The notes beneath the pieces were generated by a model. The model did no database searches. It saw nothing but the letters and a program-made list of their open reading frames with translations, and was not told the DNA's origin. From positions 1 to 34,953 of the forward strand of contig SHXO01000023.1 in the NCBI GenBank assembly GCA_009693245.1: a stretch of DNA of 34,953 nucleotides. Direction: 5' to 3'. Shown in pieces: positions 16,651 to 25,623 of the stretch (its first letter is position 1; each line of letters opens with the position of its first letter). A program made the position numbers and the translations under genes. Origin of the DNA: Betaproteobacteria bacterium (GTDB taxonomy: Bacteria; Pseudomonadota; Gammaproteobacteria; Burkholderiales; SHXO01).

Positions 16651-16732
16651 GGCGTGAGGCGTCAGGTGTGAGGCGTAACGTCAAAAGCGCGAATCCTGGT
16701 TTTACGCCTCACGCCTGACGCCTCACGCCTCA
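16651..16732 (-). repeat. heptad-repeat palindrome at the prpC/prpD junction
   Basis: Read with transcription (minus strand), four 7-bp units (three TGAGGCG and one TCAGGCG, third in order) followed by TAA occupy 16732-16702. After a 23-nt spacer (16701-16679), the complementary arm of four heptads, of the TCACGCC/TGACGCC type, occupies 16678-16651. The arms are 28 bp with a single mismatch. The first heptad's TGA is the stop codon of prpC. The element would form a very stable mRNA hairpin between prpC and prpD. Three other junctions in this window carry palindromes of the same architecture. Confidence 0.85.
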
Positions 16733-17887
16733 CCGGTTTTCAATGGGCACCCACTTCAAATCCTCCGGCCCCGTGTAGTGGGCGCTGGGGCGGATGATCT
16801 TGCCGTCGATGCGTTGTTCTATGACGTGGGCGGACCAGCCGGCGGTGCGGCTGATAACGAAGACCGTGGTGAACATGGCGGTGGGCACGCCCATCATGTG
16901 GTAGCTGGTGGCACTGTACCAATCCAGGTTGGGGAACATTTTCTTCTCGCGCCACATCACGGTTTCGATGCGCTCGGAAATATCGTAGAGCTTCCTATCG
17001 CCGGCATCCTCCGAGAGGATGCGGGCGACTTCCTTGATGACCTTGTTACGTGGGTCGGCGATGGTGTACACGGGATGGCCAAAGCCAATGATGATCTGCT
17101 TCTCGGCAATGCGGCGCACGATGTCGGCTTCCGCGCTGCCGGGTGAGTCGTAGCGGCCGATGACATCGAAGGCGAACTCGTTGGCACCGCCATGCTTGGG
17201 GCCCTTCAAGGCACCGATGGCACCCGTGATGGCCGAGTACATATCCGAGCCCGTGCCCGCGATTACCCGGGCGGCGAAGGTGGATGCGTTGAATTCGTGC
17301 TCCGCGTAGAGGATAAGCGAGGTGTGCATGGCGCGCTCCCACAATAGCGAAGGGGGCCGGCCGTGCAACAAATGCAAGAAGTGCCCGCCCACGGAATCGT
17401 CGTCAGTCTCCACCTCGATGCGGCGTCCTGAATGGGAGAAGTGATACCAGTACAGCAACATGGAGCCGAAGCTCGCGATCAGGCGGTCGGCAATATTGCG
17501 CGCAATGGCGAGTTTATGATCCTCCGGCTCTGGCAGCACAGCGCCCATGGCCGAGCAGCCCGAGCGCAACACGTCCATGGGATGGGTGTTGGCGGGAATG
17601 CATTCGAGGATGTCTTGCACCGTGGCGGGTAATCCGCGCAGCGCTTTCAATTTGCGCTTGTAGCCCGCCAATTCGGCGGAGTTGGGTAGTTTGCCGTGAA
17701 TGAGCAAGTAGGCCACCTCCTCGAATTGCGCGCTGCTGGCGAAGTCGAGAATGTCGTAACCACGGTAGTGCAAATCGTTACCGGCCAGGCCTACGGTGCA
17801 CAGCGCGGTGTTTCCGGCCGGTACGCCGGACAGGGCGACGGATTTTTTGGGTTTGGGTGCGGCGGGCGCCGGTGTCTGCGTGCTCAT
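16730..17887 (-). CDS. prpC: 2-methylcitrate synthase
   Basis: 385 residues, the short citrate-synthase type typical of PrpC (GltA in this window is 440). The N-terminal [14 protein letters not shown] followed by [11 protein letters not shown] is characteristic of methylcitrate synthases. Active-site elements: [24 protein letters not shown] and NLDWYSA (catalytic His, His, Asp). It condenses propionyl-CoA with oxaloacetate. The start at 17887 yields [12 protein letters not shown], preceded by GAGA; 7 nt separate it from the prpB stop. Its TGA stop forms the first three bases of the heptad-repeat palindrome downstream. Oxaloacetate supply by the co-directional mdh makes metabolic sense. Confidence 0.95.
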   Translation of the reverse strand: MSTQTPAPAAPKPKKSVALSGVPAGNTALCTVGLAGNDLHYRGYDILDFASSAQFEEVAYLLIHGKLPNSAELAGYKRKLKALRGLPATVQDILECIPANTHPMDVLRSGCSAMGAVLPEPEDHKLAIARNIADRLIASFGSMLLYWYHFSHSGRRIEVETDDDSVGGHFLHLLHGRPPSLLWERAMHTSLILYAEHEFNASTFAARVIAGTGSDMYSAITGAIGALKGPKHGGANEFAFDVIGRYDSPGSAEADIVRRIAEKQIIIGFGHPVYTIADPRNKVIKEVARILSEDAGDRKLYDISERIETVMWREKKMFPNLDWYSATSYHMMGVPTAMFTTVFVISRTAGWSAHVIEQRIDGKIIRPSAHYTGPEDLKWVPIENR

Positions 17888-17894
17888 GGGTGTC

Positions 17895-18776
17895 TCATTT
17901 TTCCTTGGCGAAAAGCTGGTCAAGCTTACTTTCGTAATCGTGATAGTCGAGGAAGTCGTAGAGTTCCGCGCGCGTTTGCATGGTGTCCACGACGTTTTTC
18001 TGAGTGCCATCGCGGCGCACGCTTTGGTAGACGTTCAGCGCGGCTTTATTCATGGCGCGGAAAGCCGATAGCGGATAGAGCACCAAGCTCACGTTGGCCG
18101 AGCGCAGCTCATCCACGGTGAAGAGCGGGGTGCTGCCGAATTCCGTAATGTTCGCCAGCACGGGAACCTTCACCTCACCGGCGAATTGCCGGTACATGCC
18201 AAGCTCGGTCATCGCCTCGGGAAAGATCATGTCCGCGCCGGCTTCCACGCAGGCACAGGCGCGGTCCACGGCGGATTGCAGGCCTTCCACGGCGAGCGCA
18301 TCGGTGCGGGCCATGATGACGAAATCGGGATCGGTGCGCGCATCCACCGCGGCTTTGATGCGGTCCACCATTTCCGCCTGCGAGACGATTTCCTTATTGG
18401 GGCGGTGGCCGCAGCGTTTGGCTTGCACCTGGTCTTCGATGTGCATGGCCCCGGCGCCAAATTTTATGAGGGACTTCACCGTACGCGCGATGTTGAAGGC
18501 GCCCCCGAAACCGGTATCCACATCCACCAGCAAGGGCAGGGCGCACGCATCGGTAATGCGGCGTACGTCGGTCAGTACGTCGTCCAGCGTGCTGATGCCC
18601 AGGTCCGGTAGCCCCAAGGAGCCGGCGGCGACACCTCCGCCAGAGAGGTAAATCGCGCGGTAGCCTGTACGTTGCGCAAGGCGCGCATGGTAAGCGTTAA
18701 TCGCGCCGATGACTTGCAGTGGTTTTTCGTCGGCAACCGCTTGCCGGAAGCGGGCGCCCGCGGACGCAAGAGTCAT
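17895..18776 (-). CDS. prpB: 2-methylisocitrate lyase
   Basis: 293 residues with the isocitrate-lyase/PEP-mutase fold. Catalytic loop KRCGH at 120-124 (Cys122), metal-binding VDVDTGFGG (Asp85, Asp87), MHIEDQ and ARTDA. It splits 2-methylisocitrate into pyruvate and succinate, the last step of the methylcitrate cycle; succinate feeds the SDH encoded divergently. Its ATG begins 1 nt after the mdh stop, so mdh and prpB are tightly coupled. Length and motifs match PrpB rather than isocitrate lyase AceA, which is longer. Confidence 0.95.
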   Translation of the reverse strand: MTLASAGARFRQAVADEKPLQVIGAINAYHARLAQRTGYRAIYLSGGGVAAGSLGLPDLGISTLDDVLTDVRRITDACALPLLVDVDTGFGGAFNIARTVKSLIKFGAGAMHIEDQVQAKRCGHRPNKEIVSQAEMVDRIKAAVDARTDPDFVIMARTDALAVEGLQSAVDRACACVEAGADMIFPEAMTELGMYRQFAGEVKVPVLANITEFGSTPLFTVDELRSANVSLVLYPLSAFRAMNKAALNVYQSVRRDGTQKNVVDTMQTRAELYDFLDYHDYESKLDQLFAKEK

Positions 18777-18777
18777 G

Positions 18778-19761
18778 TTATCCGAGCAAATGTTTGACGG
18801 CGTCGCGCTCTTCGAGCAATTCCTTGTGAGTGGCCTGCATGCGCGCCTTGCTGAATTCGCTGAGCTCGATGCCCTTCACCACTTCATAGCGACCGCTCTT
18901 GCAGGTCACTGGATAACCGTAGATGCATCCTTCGGGAATGCCGTAACTACCATCCGAAGGCACGCCCATGGAAACCCAGTCGCCCGCGCGCGTGCCGCTG
19001 ACCCAGTCGCGCACATGATCCACGGCGGCGTTGGCCGCGCTGGCGGCGCTCGACAAGCCGCGCGCTTCTATGATGGCGGCCCCGCGCTTTTGCACAACGG
19101 GGATGAAATGATTTTCCAACCAACTCTGGTCGTTAATGGCGCCCCAAACTTTTTCGCCATCGGCCTCGGCCTGGAACAAGTCCGGGTATTGCGTGGCGGA
19201 GTGGTTACCCCAGATGGTGATCTTGCGAATGCTGGATACGGGTTTGCCTATCTTGCCAGCTACCTGCGAGAGTGCGCGGTTATGATCCAGCCGCATCATG
19301 GCGGTGAAGCACTCGCGCCTCAAATCCGGTGCGTTGCGCATGGCGATATAGGCATTGGTGTTGGCCGGGTTACCCACCACCAGTACTTTCACATCTGGCT
19401 TGGCCGCCTCGTTGAGGGCCTTGCCTTGGGTGGTGAATATGGCGCCGTTGCTCTCCAGCAAATCCTTGCGCTCCATGCCCTTGGCGCGGGGGCGTGCCCC
19501 CACCAGCAATCCGATATCGATATCCCGGAATGCGGTCTTCGGATCATCGGTGATCACGATGCCCTGGAGCAGAGGGAAGGCGCAGTCTTCCAATTCCATC
19601 ACCACGCCCTTCACGGCGGCCATGGATTGGGGAATATCCAGGAGTTGCAATATGACGGGCTGGCCGGCCCCCAGCATTTCGCCGTTGGCGATACGGAACA
19701 ACAGGCTATAGCCGATCTGGCCGGCAGCGCCGGTGACCGCTACTCTGACAGGAGCTTTCAT
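18778..19761 (-). CDS. mdh: malate dehydrogenase
   Basis: 327 residues of the cytosolic/bacterial MDH group typical of betaproteobacteria. NAD-binding GAAGQIGY at 11-18, substrate-binding arginines in [13 protein letters not shown] (Arg90, Arg96), GNPANTN, and catalytic His187 in [11 protein letters not shown]. It oxidises malate to oxaloacetate with NAD. First gene of the minus-strand unit mdh-prpB-prpC-prpD, divergent from gntR-sdh. A TTGACA/TACCAT promoter candidate and a 14-bp palindrome lie upstream. Placing mdh with prp genes couples oxaloacetate supply to methylcitrate synthesis. Confidence 0.97.
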   Translation of the reverse strand: MKAPVRVAVTGAAGQIGYSLLFRIANGEMLGAGQPVILQLLDIPQSMAAVKGVVMELEDCAFPLLQGIVITDDPKTAFRDIDIGLLVGARPRAKGMERKDLLESNGAIFTTQGKALNEAAKPDVKVLVVGNPANTNAYIAMRNAPDLRRECFTAMMRLDHNRALSQVAGKIGKPVSSIRKITIWGNHSATQYPDLFQAEADGEKVWGAINDQSWLENHFIPVVQKRGAAIIEARGLSSAASAANAAVDHVRDWVSGTRAGDWVSMGVPSDGSYGIPEGCIYGYPVTCKSGRYEVVKGIELSEFSKARMQATHKELLEERDAVKHLLG

Positions 19762-19848
19762 GGGGTGATCCCGCTTGATTGAGAGTTAGCTCGTAGCTCC
19801 CGCACCAGCGGGCAGCGGGGGCTATCGAGGGCAGATGCGAAACGCGTG

Positions 19849-19878
19849 ATGGTAGCGAACCACCCCTCGGCATGTCAA
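19849..19878 (-). promoter_or_regulatory. candidate sigma-70 promoter for mdh-prpBCD
   Basis: On the minus strand a perfect -35 TTGACA (19878-19873) is followed after 18 bp by TACCAT (19854-19849), which matches the -10 consensus at four of six positions. It lies about 90 nt upstream of the mdh ATG and 13 bp downstream of the 14-bp palindrome at 19892-19905, a reasonable place for regulator control. Confidence 0.45.
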
Positions 19879-19891
19879 CGACAAGTCCCAT

Positions 19892-19905
19892 GTCTTATAT
19901 AAGAC
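19892..19905. promoter_or_regulatory. perfect 14-bp palindrome, candidate GntR operator
   Basis: GTCTTATATAAGAC, an AT-rich perfect palindrome in an otherwise GC-rich intergenic region between mdh and gntR. It is the size and symmetry expected for a dimeric GntR-family repressor and sits just upstream of the mdh -35. Its central TATATA could be the -10 of the gntR-sdh promoter, so bound protein could control both directions. The assignment to the adjacent GntR protein is by position only. Confidence 0.6.
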
Positions 19906-19951
19906 TGGCGTAGACGAAGCATGGGACAATGTGCTAAATAGCGGTTGCGCC

Positions 19952-20686
19952 ATGAAGCCCCAAAACGATTCCCCCGCCTTCCATCCCATCTACCGCCAGA
20001 TCAAGGCCTTGATTACGCAAAGCCTGGTGGCGGCCGAGTGGAAGCCAGGCACCATGATCCCCAGCGAGCTGGACTTGGCCAAGCGTTACAACGTGAGCCA
20101 AGGCACCGTGCGCAAGGCGATCAGCGAGCTCGCGGAGGAAAAGCTGCTCGTCCGTTATCAGGGACGGGGCACTTTCGTGGCCTCCCATGCCGAGGAGCGC
20201 GTGCAATTTCCCTTCTTGCGCATCACGCCGGACCAGGGAGAACTCGCGAGCCTGAGTGCTACGTTGACCGGCTTGGAACGCCTACGGGCCGATGCGCGCT
20301 GCGCGCAGGCGCTGCGGATCAAGCGCGGCGCTTCCGTGTTTCGGCTCATAAGACGCCTGGCGCTGAACGGCAATGACGTGTGTTTCGAGGAGGTGCACCT
20401 GCCAGCGGTGTTGTTCAAAGGCCTGTCCGAAGCGCTGGTGGAACGCCATGAGTGCATGCTCTATAGCATGTTCGAAGGGGCGTTCGGTGTGCGTGCCCTG
20501 CATGCCCATGAGCGCATCCGGGCCGTGGAATCCATGGGCGAGGCGGGACGAGCGCTCAAGGTGGCGCTGGGAACCCCGCTATTGCTGGTGGAGCGCGTGA
20601 CCACCACCTATTCTGGTATTCCGATGGAATGGCGGATGAGTTACTGCGACACCCGCTTGCATCATTACAGGAACCTCATTAACTGA
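19952..20686 (+). CDS. GntR-family (HutC/UTRA) transcriptional regulator
   Basis: 244 residues: winged helix-turn-helix at about 12-78 (IYRQIKALI, IPSELDLAKRYNVSQGTVRK, GRGTFVAS) and a UTRA ligand-binding domain at about 96-240 ending with MEWRMSYCDTRLHHY. The ATG at 19952 is preferred over a GTG at 19931 because it gives the usual short lead before the helix-turn-helix. It stands at the head of the sdh operon and divergent from mdh, so it probably regulates both and itself through the palindrome at 19892-19905. The effector is unknown; TCA-cycle carboxylates would be plausible. The sdhC start is about 24 nt after its stop. Confidence 0.9.
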   Translation: MKPQNDSPAFHPIYRQIKALITQSLVAAEWKPGTMIPSELDLAKRYNVSQGTVRKAISELAEEKLLVRYQGRGTFVASHAEERVQFPFLRITPDQGELASLSATLTGLERLRADARCAQALRIKRGASVFRLIRRLALNGNDVCFEEVHLPAVLFKGLSEALVERHECMLYSMFEGAFGVRALHAHERIRAVESMGEAGRALKVALGTPLLLVERVTTTYSGIPMEWRMSYCDTRLHHYRNLIN

Positions 20687-20710
20687 TTGCGCGATCGGGG
20701 GCGAACAAAA

Positions 20711-21106
20711 ATGTCCACTAAGAGCGAGCCGATGCCGAAAAAACGGCCCAAGCACCTGAATCTCGTGAAGATCCGGCTACCCTTGCCGGGGGTGATATCC
20801 ATCATGCACCGGATCAGCGGCGCGGCGCTATTCCTGTTCCTACCCTTGCTGCTGTGCTTGTTTCAATCGAGCGTGAGCACCGAGGCGAGTTATAAGCAGT
20901 TCCAGCTAGCGCTGGCGAATCCGCTCCTCAAGCTGCTTTTGATCGCGCTCCTTTGGGGCTTCTTGCATCATTTCTGCGCGGGCATTCGTTATCTGGCGCT
21001 GGATGTGCACTGGGGTACGGAGCTCAAGACGGCGCGCGCGACGAGTTGGGCGGTCCTCGCGGTGAGCCTGGTGCTCACCCTCATTCTTGGAGCGCGTATA
21101 TGGTAG
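20711..21106 (+). CDS. sdhC: succinate dehydrogenase cytochrome b556 subunit
   Basis: 131 residues with three hydrophobic helices (about 28-52, 70-95, 110-130). Family motifs: RPKHLNL near residue 12, SIMHRISG (30-37) at the quinone site, and HHFCAGIRYLALD with the haem-ligand histidine at 86 or 87. It anchors SdhAB in the inner membrane and carries haem b and ubiquinone with SdhD. I chose the ATG at 20711; an in-frame TTG at 20687 and an ATG at 20732 are alternatives. The ribosome-binding site is poor (a G-run at about 20697). It overlaps sdhD by 7 nt. Confidence 0.93.
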   Translation: MSTKSEPMPKKRPKHLNLVKIRLPLPGVISIMHRISGAALFLFLPLLLCLFQSSVSTEASYKQFQLALANPLLKLLLIALLWGFLHHFCAGIRYLALDVHWGTELKTARATSWAVLAVSLVLTLILGARIW

Positions 21107-21450
21107 CCGGCAAGGTGGTGGTCGGAGCCCATTACGGTCTGAAGGATTGGCTCGCCCAGCGCGTGACCGCCGTGGTGATGGCGCTCTATTCGCTTTGGAT
21201 GTTCGGCTTGATACTGGTGTCGCCGCCCAACGATTTCGCGGCCTGGCGCTGGTTGTTCTCCCACTCCGGCATCAAAGCTGCGACCTTCGTCTTTCTCGTC
21301 AGTTTGTTCTGGCACGCCTGGATCGGTGTGCGAGACATCTTCATGGATTACATCCAGGACACGTGGCTGCGCCTCTTGCTGCAAGTGCTGGCGATCGTTG
21401 CCCTGGTGGGCTATGCCGGCTGGTCCATTCAAATTCTGTGGAGTATCTAG
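21100..21450 (+). CDS. sdhD: succinate dehydrogenase hydrophobic membrane anchor subunit
   Basis: 116 residues with three transmembrane helices. The signature FWHAWIGVRDIFMDY contains the haem-ligand His72 and the quinone-site Asp-Tyr pair (83-84). The ATG at 21100, preceded by TTGGAG, overlaps the sdhC stop, and the sdhA ATG follows directly on the TAG with no spacer. Forms the membrane part of complex II with SdhC. Confidence 0.93.
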   Translation: MVAGKVVVGAHYGLKDWLAQRVTAVVMALYSLWMFGLILVSPPNDFAAWRWLFSHSGIKAATFVFLVSLFWHAWIGVRDIFMDYIQDTWLRLLLQVLAIVALVGYAGWSIQILWSI

Positions 21451-23214
21451 ATGGCATTGCCGAAACGAAGCTTCGATGCGGTGATCGTGGGGGCAGGCGG
21501 GGCGGGCATGCGAGCCTCGCTGCAACTCGCTGAGGCCGGCTACAAAGTGGCGGTGCTGTCGAAGGTATTCCCCACGCGTTCGCACACGGTGGCCGCCCAA
21601 GGCGGAATCGGGGCGGCCCTCGGCAATATGGGAGAGGACAATTGGCTCTGGCATATGTACGACACCATCAAGGGGTCGGACTATCTGGGCGACCAGGATG
21701 CCATCGAATTCATGTGCCGCATGGCGCCCCAGGCAGTGATCGAGCTGGAACATTTCGGAATGCCCTTCGACCGCAATGACAATGGCTCCGTCTACCAACG
21801 CCCCTTTGGCGGCCATTCGCAGAATTTCGGCGAGCGCCCGGTACAGCGCAGTTGCTGCGCGGCAGACCGCACCGGTCACGCCATGTTGCACACCCTCTAT
21901 CAAAGAAACGTGCGCGCCAACACCCACTTCCTGGTCGAGTGGATGGCCTTGGATCTCATTCGCGATGCCAGCGGGCAGGTGCTGGGCGTTACGGCCCTGG
22001 AGATGGAAACGGGCGAGGTGTACGTACTCCACGCCCGCGCCACCATCTTCGCCACCGGCGGGGCAGGGCGCGTGTTCTCCGCCAGCACGAATGCGTTCAT
22101 CAACACCGGTGATGGCCTAGGCATGGCGGCGCGGGCCGGCATACCGCTGGAGGATATGGAGTTTTGGCAATTCCATCCCACGGGAGTGGCGGGCGCGGGG
22201 GTGCTCATCACCGAAGGCGTGCGCGGGGAGGGCGGTTACCTGCTCAACAAGAACGGCGAGCGCTTCATGGAGCGCTATGCGCCCACCATGAAGGATCTGG
22301 CGAGCCGCGACGTGGTGTCGCGCGCCATGGCCACGGAAATCAAGGAAGGCCGCGGCTGCGGGCCGGAAGCCGATTACGTGCTCCTCAAGCTCGACCATCT
22401 GGGCGTGGACGTGGTGGAAAAGCGCCTGCCGGGCATCAGGGAAATCGCGAAGAAATTCGCCAATGTCGACCCAGTGAGCGAACCCATCCCCGTGGTGCCC
22501 ACGGTGCATTACCAGATGGGCGGTATTCCCTCCAACTACCACGGCGAAGTGGTCGCGCCCAAGAACGGCAATCCAGAATCCAAGGTGGCGGGTTTTTACG
22601 CCGCCGGGGAATGCGGCTGCGCTTCGGTACATGGCGCCAACCGCCTGGGCACCAATTCCCTCACGGATTTGCTGGTCTTCGGCAAGGCCGCCGGCGATAG
22701 CGTAATCAAGTTCCTGCAAGAAAACCCAGGTCTCAAGGATCTACCGGGGAATGCCGCCGAGCGCACGCTGGCGCGCCTCAACCGTCTGGATAACCAGAAA
22801 GACGGCGAAAGCGTGCACGAGGTGGGTGCAGCCATGCGCCGCACGATGCAGGCCTATTGCGGCGTATTCCGCTTCCCCGATCTGCTCGAAGACGGGGTGA
22901 AGAAGATCAATGAAATCGCCGAGCGGTCTCAACGTACCCAGATCAAGGACAAGAGCAAGGTGTTCAACACCGCGAGAGTCGAAGCCCTTGAACTGGACAA
23001 CCTCATCGAGGTGGCCGTGGCTTCACTGGTTTGCGCCGAAGCCCGCAAGGAAAGCCGGGGCGCCCACGACCGTGCCGACTACCCCAACCGCGACGACGCG
23101 AACTTTCTCAAGCACTCCCTTTGGTACAAGGAGGGTAGCCGCCTGGATTACAAGCCCGTCCATCTCAAACCGCTAACGGCGCAGAGTTTTGAGCCGAAGG
23201 TTAGGACCTATTGA
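21451..23214 (+). CDS. sdhA: succinate dehydrogenase flavoprotein subunit
   Basis: 587 residues, equal to E. coli SdhA within one residue. N-terminal dinucleotide fold [10 protein letters not shown], covalent-FAD histidine His45 in [10 protein letters not shown], substrate-binding [15 protein letters not shown], and the C-terminal [14 protein letters not shown] helical region. It oxidises succinate to fumarate and passes electrons to SdhB. A heptad-repeat palindrome begins three bases after its TGA, making the sdhA-sdhB gap (94 bp) unusually wide for an sdh operon. Confidence 0.97.
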   Translation: MALPKRSFDAVIVGAGGAGMRASLQLAEAGYKVAVLSKVFPTRSHTVAAQGGIGAALGNMGEDNWLWHMYDTIKGSDYLGDQDAIEFMCRMAPQAVIELEHFGMPFDRNDNGSVYQRPFGGHSQNFGERPVQRSCCAADRTGHAMLHTLYQRNVRANTHFLVEWMALDLIRDASGQVLGVTALEMETGEVYVLHARATIFATGGAGRVFSASTNAFINTGDGLGMAARAGIPLEDMEFWQFHPTGVAGAGVLITEGVRGEGGYLLNKNGERFMERYAPTMKDLASRDVVSRAMATEIKEGRGCGPEADYVLLKLDHLGVDVVEKRLPGIREIAKKFANVDPVSEPIPVVPTVHYQMGGIPSNYHGEVVAPKNGNPESKVAGFYAAGECGCASVHGANRLGTNSLTDLLVFGKAAGDSVIKFLQENPGLKDLPGNAAERTLARLNRLDNQKDGESVHEVGAAMRRTMQAYCGVFRFPDLLEDGVKKINEIAERSQRTQIKDKSKVFNTARVEALELDNLIEVAVASLVCAEARKESRGAHDRADYPNRDDANFLKHSLWYKEGSRLDYKPVHLKPLTAQSFEPKVRTY

Positions 23215-23217
23215 ATA

Positions 23218-23298
23218 GGGAGGGGGGAGGAGAGAGGAGGGAGGAGTATCCAGCACCCTCGCCGTTCTCCTCCCGCCTCCATCCTCCCTCCTCTCCTC
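23218..23298 (+). repeat. heptad-repeat palindrome at the sdhA/sdhB junction
   Basis: Left arm 23218-23245: four purine heptads (GGGAGGG, then GGGAGGA, GAGAGGA, GGGAGGA) followed by GTA. Right arm 23267-23298: CTCCTCC, CGCCTCC, ATCCTCC, CTCCTCT, then CCTC. Over the full left arm plus G, 24 of 29 positions are complementary without gaps. The right arm ends immediately before AAGGAA, the sdhB Shine-Dalgarno sequence. The same four-heptad design occurs at 16651, 25621 and 29793. Confidence 0.82.
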
Positions 23299-23308
23299 AA
23301 GGAAAACC

Positions 23309-24004
23309 ATGCACTTCCAAATCTACCGCTACGATCCGGACAAGGACGCGGCTCCTTACATGCAGGACTACCAAGTGGAGTTGCAGGAGAGCGATCGCAT
23401 GCTGCTGGATGCGTTGATTCGTATCAAGACCCTGGACGATACATTGTCCTTGCGGCGCTCCTGCCGGGAAGGGGTGTGCGGGTCCGATGCCATGAATATC
23501 AACGGCAAGAACGGGTTGGCATGTATTACCCGCATCGCGGATCTGAAGGAACCGGTGCAAATCCGGCCGCTGCCAGGGTTGCCCGTCATCCGGGATCTGA
23601 TCGTGGACATGTCCCAGTTCTTCAAGCAATACCACTCGGTCAAGCCGTACGTCGTGAACAACGACCCGCCCCCCGAAACAGAGCGCATGCAAAGCCCGCG
23701 GGAGCGCGCGCAGTTGGATGGCCTCTACGAGTGCATCCTATGCGCCTGCTGCACCACGGCTTGCCCGTCTTTCTGGTGGAATCCCGACAAATTCGTGGGC
23801 CCGGCGGGGCTGCTGCAAGCCTACCGCTTTCTCGCCGATTCGCGCGACCAGAGCGCCGCCGAGCGCTTGGATAATCTGGAAGATCCCTACCGCTTATTCC
23901 GTTGCCATACCATCATGAACTGCGTGGACGTGTGCCCGAAGGGCCTCAATCCCACCAAGGCCATCGGCAAGATCAAGGAGTTGATGGTGAGGCGCGCGGT
24001 CTAG
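23309..24004 (+). CDS. sdhB: succinate dehydrogenase iron-sulfur subunit
   Basis: 231 residues. The [2Fe-2S] ligands are C52, C57, D60 and C72 in CREGVCGSD...C (Asp as one ligand, as in E. coli). The ferredoxin-like domain has CILCACCTTAC (142-152) and CHTIMNCVDVCPKGLNP, binding the [4Fe-4S] and [3Fe-4S] clusters. It relays electrons from SdhA to the quinone site. AAGGAA lies 4 nt upstream of the ATG, directly abutting the pyrimidine arm of the palindrome. sdhE starts 2 nt after its TAG. Confidence 0.97.
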   Translation: MHFQIYRYDPDKDAAPYMQDYQVELQESDRMLLDALIRIKTLDDTLSLRRSCREGVCGSDAMNINGKNGLACITRIADLKEPVQIRPLPGLPVIRDLIVDMSQFFKQYHSVKPYVVNNDPPPETERMQSPRERAQLDGLYECILCACCTTACPSFWWNPDKFVGPAGLLQAYRFLADSRDQSAAERLDNLEDPYRLFRCHTIMNCVDVCPKGLNPTKAIGKIKELMVRRAV

Positions 24005-24006
24005 CC

Positions 24007-24252
24007 GTGGAGCCTCTATCCCGCGAATGGGAACGCATCCGCTGGCAGTGCCGGCGCGGAATGCTGGAGGTGGATATCGTGCTCCAGCGCTTTCTCGACC
24101 GCCACGCCGAACGATTGGAGGCCGGGCAGTTCATTATTTTCAAGGAAATACTGGAAATTCCAGATAACGATCTCTGGGACTTGATTTCGGGGCGCACGGA
24201 TACGCCACGGCCGCAATGGCGGGAAGTGATTGGGCTGCTCCGAAACATCTGA
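24007..24252 (+). CDS. sdhE: FAD assembly factor SdhE
   Basis: 81 residues with the SdhE signature RRGMLEVD (the RGxxE motif needed for flavinylation) and a five-helix small fold ending DLWDLISGRTD. It promotes covalent FAD attachment to SdhA. The start is a GTG at 24007, 2 nt after the sdhB stop; the frame stays open upstream into sdhB, but homologues begin here. GGTGAGG, about 15 nt upstream inside sdhB, may serve as the ribosome-binding site. 48 bp without a strong signal separate it from gltA. Confidence 0.92.
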   Translation: MEPLSREWERIRWQCRRGMLEVDIVLQRFLDRHAERLEAGQFIIFKEILEIPDNDLWDLISGRTDTPRPQWREVIGLLRNI

Positions 24253-24300
24253 TCCCAACAGGTATAGTTTCATCTGGCAACAAACGCCGAAGGACATCGC

Positions 24301-25623
24301 ATGAATAGCCCTGAAATGGTCAATAAGGCAACTCGTACCGCGACGCTGAGCTTCTCGGACGGATCGCCCTCCGTGGAACTTCCCGTCCACAGCGGCGTGA
24401 TGGGCCCCGACGTCATCGACATCAAGGCGCTTTACAGCAAAACAGGCAAATTTACCTACGACCCAGGATTCATGTCCACGGCCGCCTGCAAGTCCGCCAT
24501 CACCTTCATCGACGGCGACGAAGGCGTGTTGCTCTACCGGGGCTACCCCATCGAACAACTGGCGGAGAGATGCGACTTTCTCGAAGTCTGCTACCTGCTG
24601 CTGAAAGGCGAATTGCCCAACCTCGGACACAAGCGCGAGTGGGACGACCGCATCCGCAAGCACACCATGGTGCACGAGCAATTGGCGCGCTTCTACAGCG
24701 GTTTTCGCCGCGACGCCCATCCCATGGCGGTCATGGTGGGGGTGGTGGGCGCGCTCTCGGCCTTCTATCACGACTCGCTGGATATCAATAACCCCGAACA
24801 CCGCGAAATATCCGCCGTGCGTTTGCTGGCGAAGGTCCCGACCATCGCGGCCATGTGCTACAAGTACAACACGGGCCAGCCCTTCATGCACCCGCGCAAC
24901 AAGCTGAACTACGTGGAGAACTTCCTCCACATGATGTTCGGCACGCCCTGCGAGGAATACGAGCCCAATCCCGTGCTCGTACGGGCCCTCGATCGCATTC
25001 TCATCTTGCACGCCGACCACGAACAAAACGCGTCCACCTCCACCGTGCGCCTGTCGGGTTCCTCGGGGGCCAATCCCTTCGCCTGTATCGCCGCTGGCAT
25101 CGCCTGCCTGTGGGGGCCCGCCCACGGTGGCGCCAACGAGGCGTGCCTCACCATGCTGGAGGAAATCGGCAACGTGTCGCGCGTGCCGGAGTACATCAAG
25201 AAGGCCAAGGACAAGAACGACGGCTTCCGTCTGATGGGATTTGGCCACCGCGTCTACAAGAATTACGATCCGCGCGCCAAGTTGATGCGCGAAACCTGCC
25301 ACGAAGTGCTGGGCGAACTGGGCTTGCAAAACGACCGCCTCTTCAAGCTTGCCATGGAACTGGAGCGCATCGCCTTGGAAGACGACTATTTCGTGGAGAA
25401 GAAGCTCTACCCCAACGTGGATTTCTATTCCGGCATCGTGCAGCGTGCCCTGGGAATTCCCACCAGCATGTTCACCGCCATTTTTGCCGTGGCGCGCACC
25501 GTGGGCTGGGTCGCGCAGTGGAACGAAATGATCAGCGACCCCGAACAAAAGATCGGCCGCCCGCGCCAGCTCTTCATCGGCGCGGACCAGCGCAAGGTAG
25601 TTCCCATCGCGTTAAGAGCGTGA
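24301..25623 (+). CDS. gltA: citrate synthase (type II)
   Basis: 440 residues, the long NADH-sensitive hexameric type. Catalytic region: [34 protein letters not shown] and YPNVDFYSG (catalytic His, His, Asp). The N-terminal beta-rich domain of about 60 residues, absent from PrpC, is present. Condenses acetyl-CoA and oxaloacetate. GAAGGA precedes the ATG at 24301; a second in-frame ATG at 24316 is possible. Its TGA stop is the first triplet of a heptad-repeat element. Confidence 0.97.
   Translation: MNSPEMVNKATRTATLSFSDGSPSVELPVHSGVMGPDVIDIKALYSKTGKFTYDPGFMSTAACKSAITFIDGDEGVLLYRGYPIEQLAERCDFLEVCYLLLKGELPNLGHKREWDDRIRKHTMVHEQLARFYSGFRRDAHPMAVMVGVVGALSAFYHDSLDINNPEHREISAVRLLAKVPTIAAMCYKYNTGQPFMHPRNKLNYVENFLHMMFGTPCEEYEPNPVLVRALDRILILHADHEQNASTSTVRLSGSSGANPFACIAAGIACLWGPAHGGANEACLTMLEEIGNVSRVPEYIKKAKDKNDGFRLMGFGHRVYKNYDPRAKLMRETCHEVLGELGLQNDRLFKLAMELERIALEDDYFVEKKLYPNVDFYSGIVQRALGIPTSMFTAIFAVARTVGWVAQWNEMISDPEQKIGRPRQLFIGADQRKVVPIALRA

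Noticed and set aside
16651-16732. Short tandem units considered as a CRISPR array
   Set aside because: Units are 7 bp, contiguous, without unique spacers, and arranged as two complementary arms; no cas genes nearby.
16730-17887. prpC as a second citrate synthase copy of gltA
   Set aside because: Lacks the GltA N-terminal domain, is shorter, has the PrpC signature GNTALCTVG and lies between prpB and prpD.
20989-22032. 347-codon minus-strand open frame opposite sdhC/sdhD/sdhA
   Set aside because: Antisense to three tightly packed, clearly real genes; His-rich shadow protein.
24253-24300. TATAGT at 24263-24268 as a gltA promoter -10
   Set aside because: No acceptable -35 at 16-18 bp; gltA is adequately explained as part of the sdh operon.
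24016-25548. 510-codon minus-strand open frame opposite sdhE/gltA
   Set aside because: Shadow of gltA: composition-biased protein, no ribosome-binding site, no recognisable domain.
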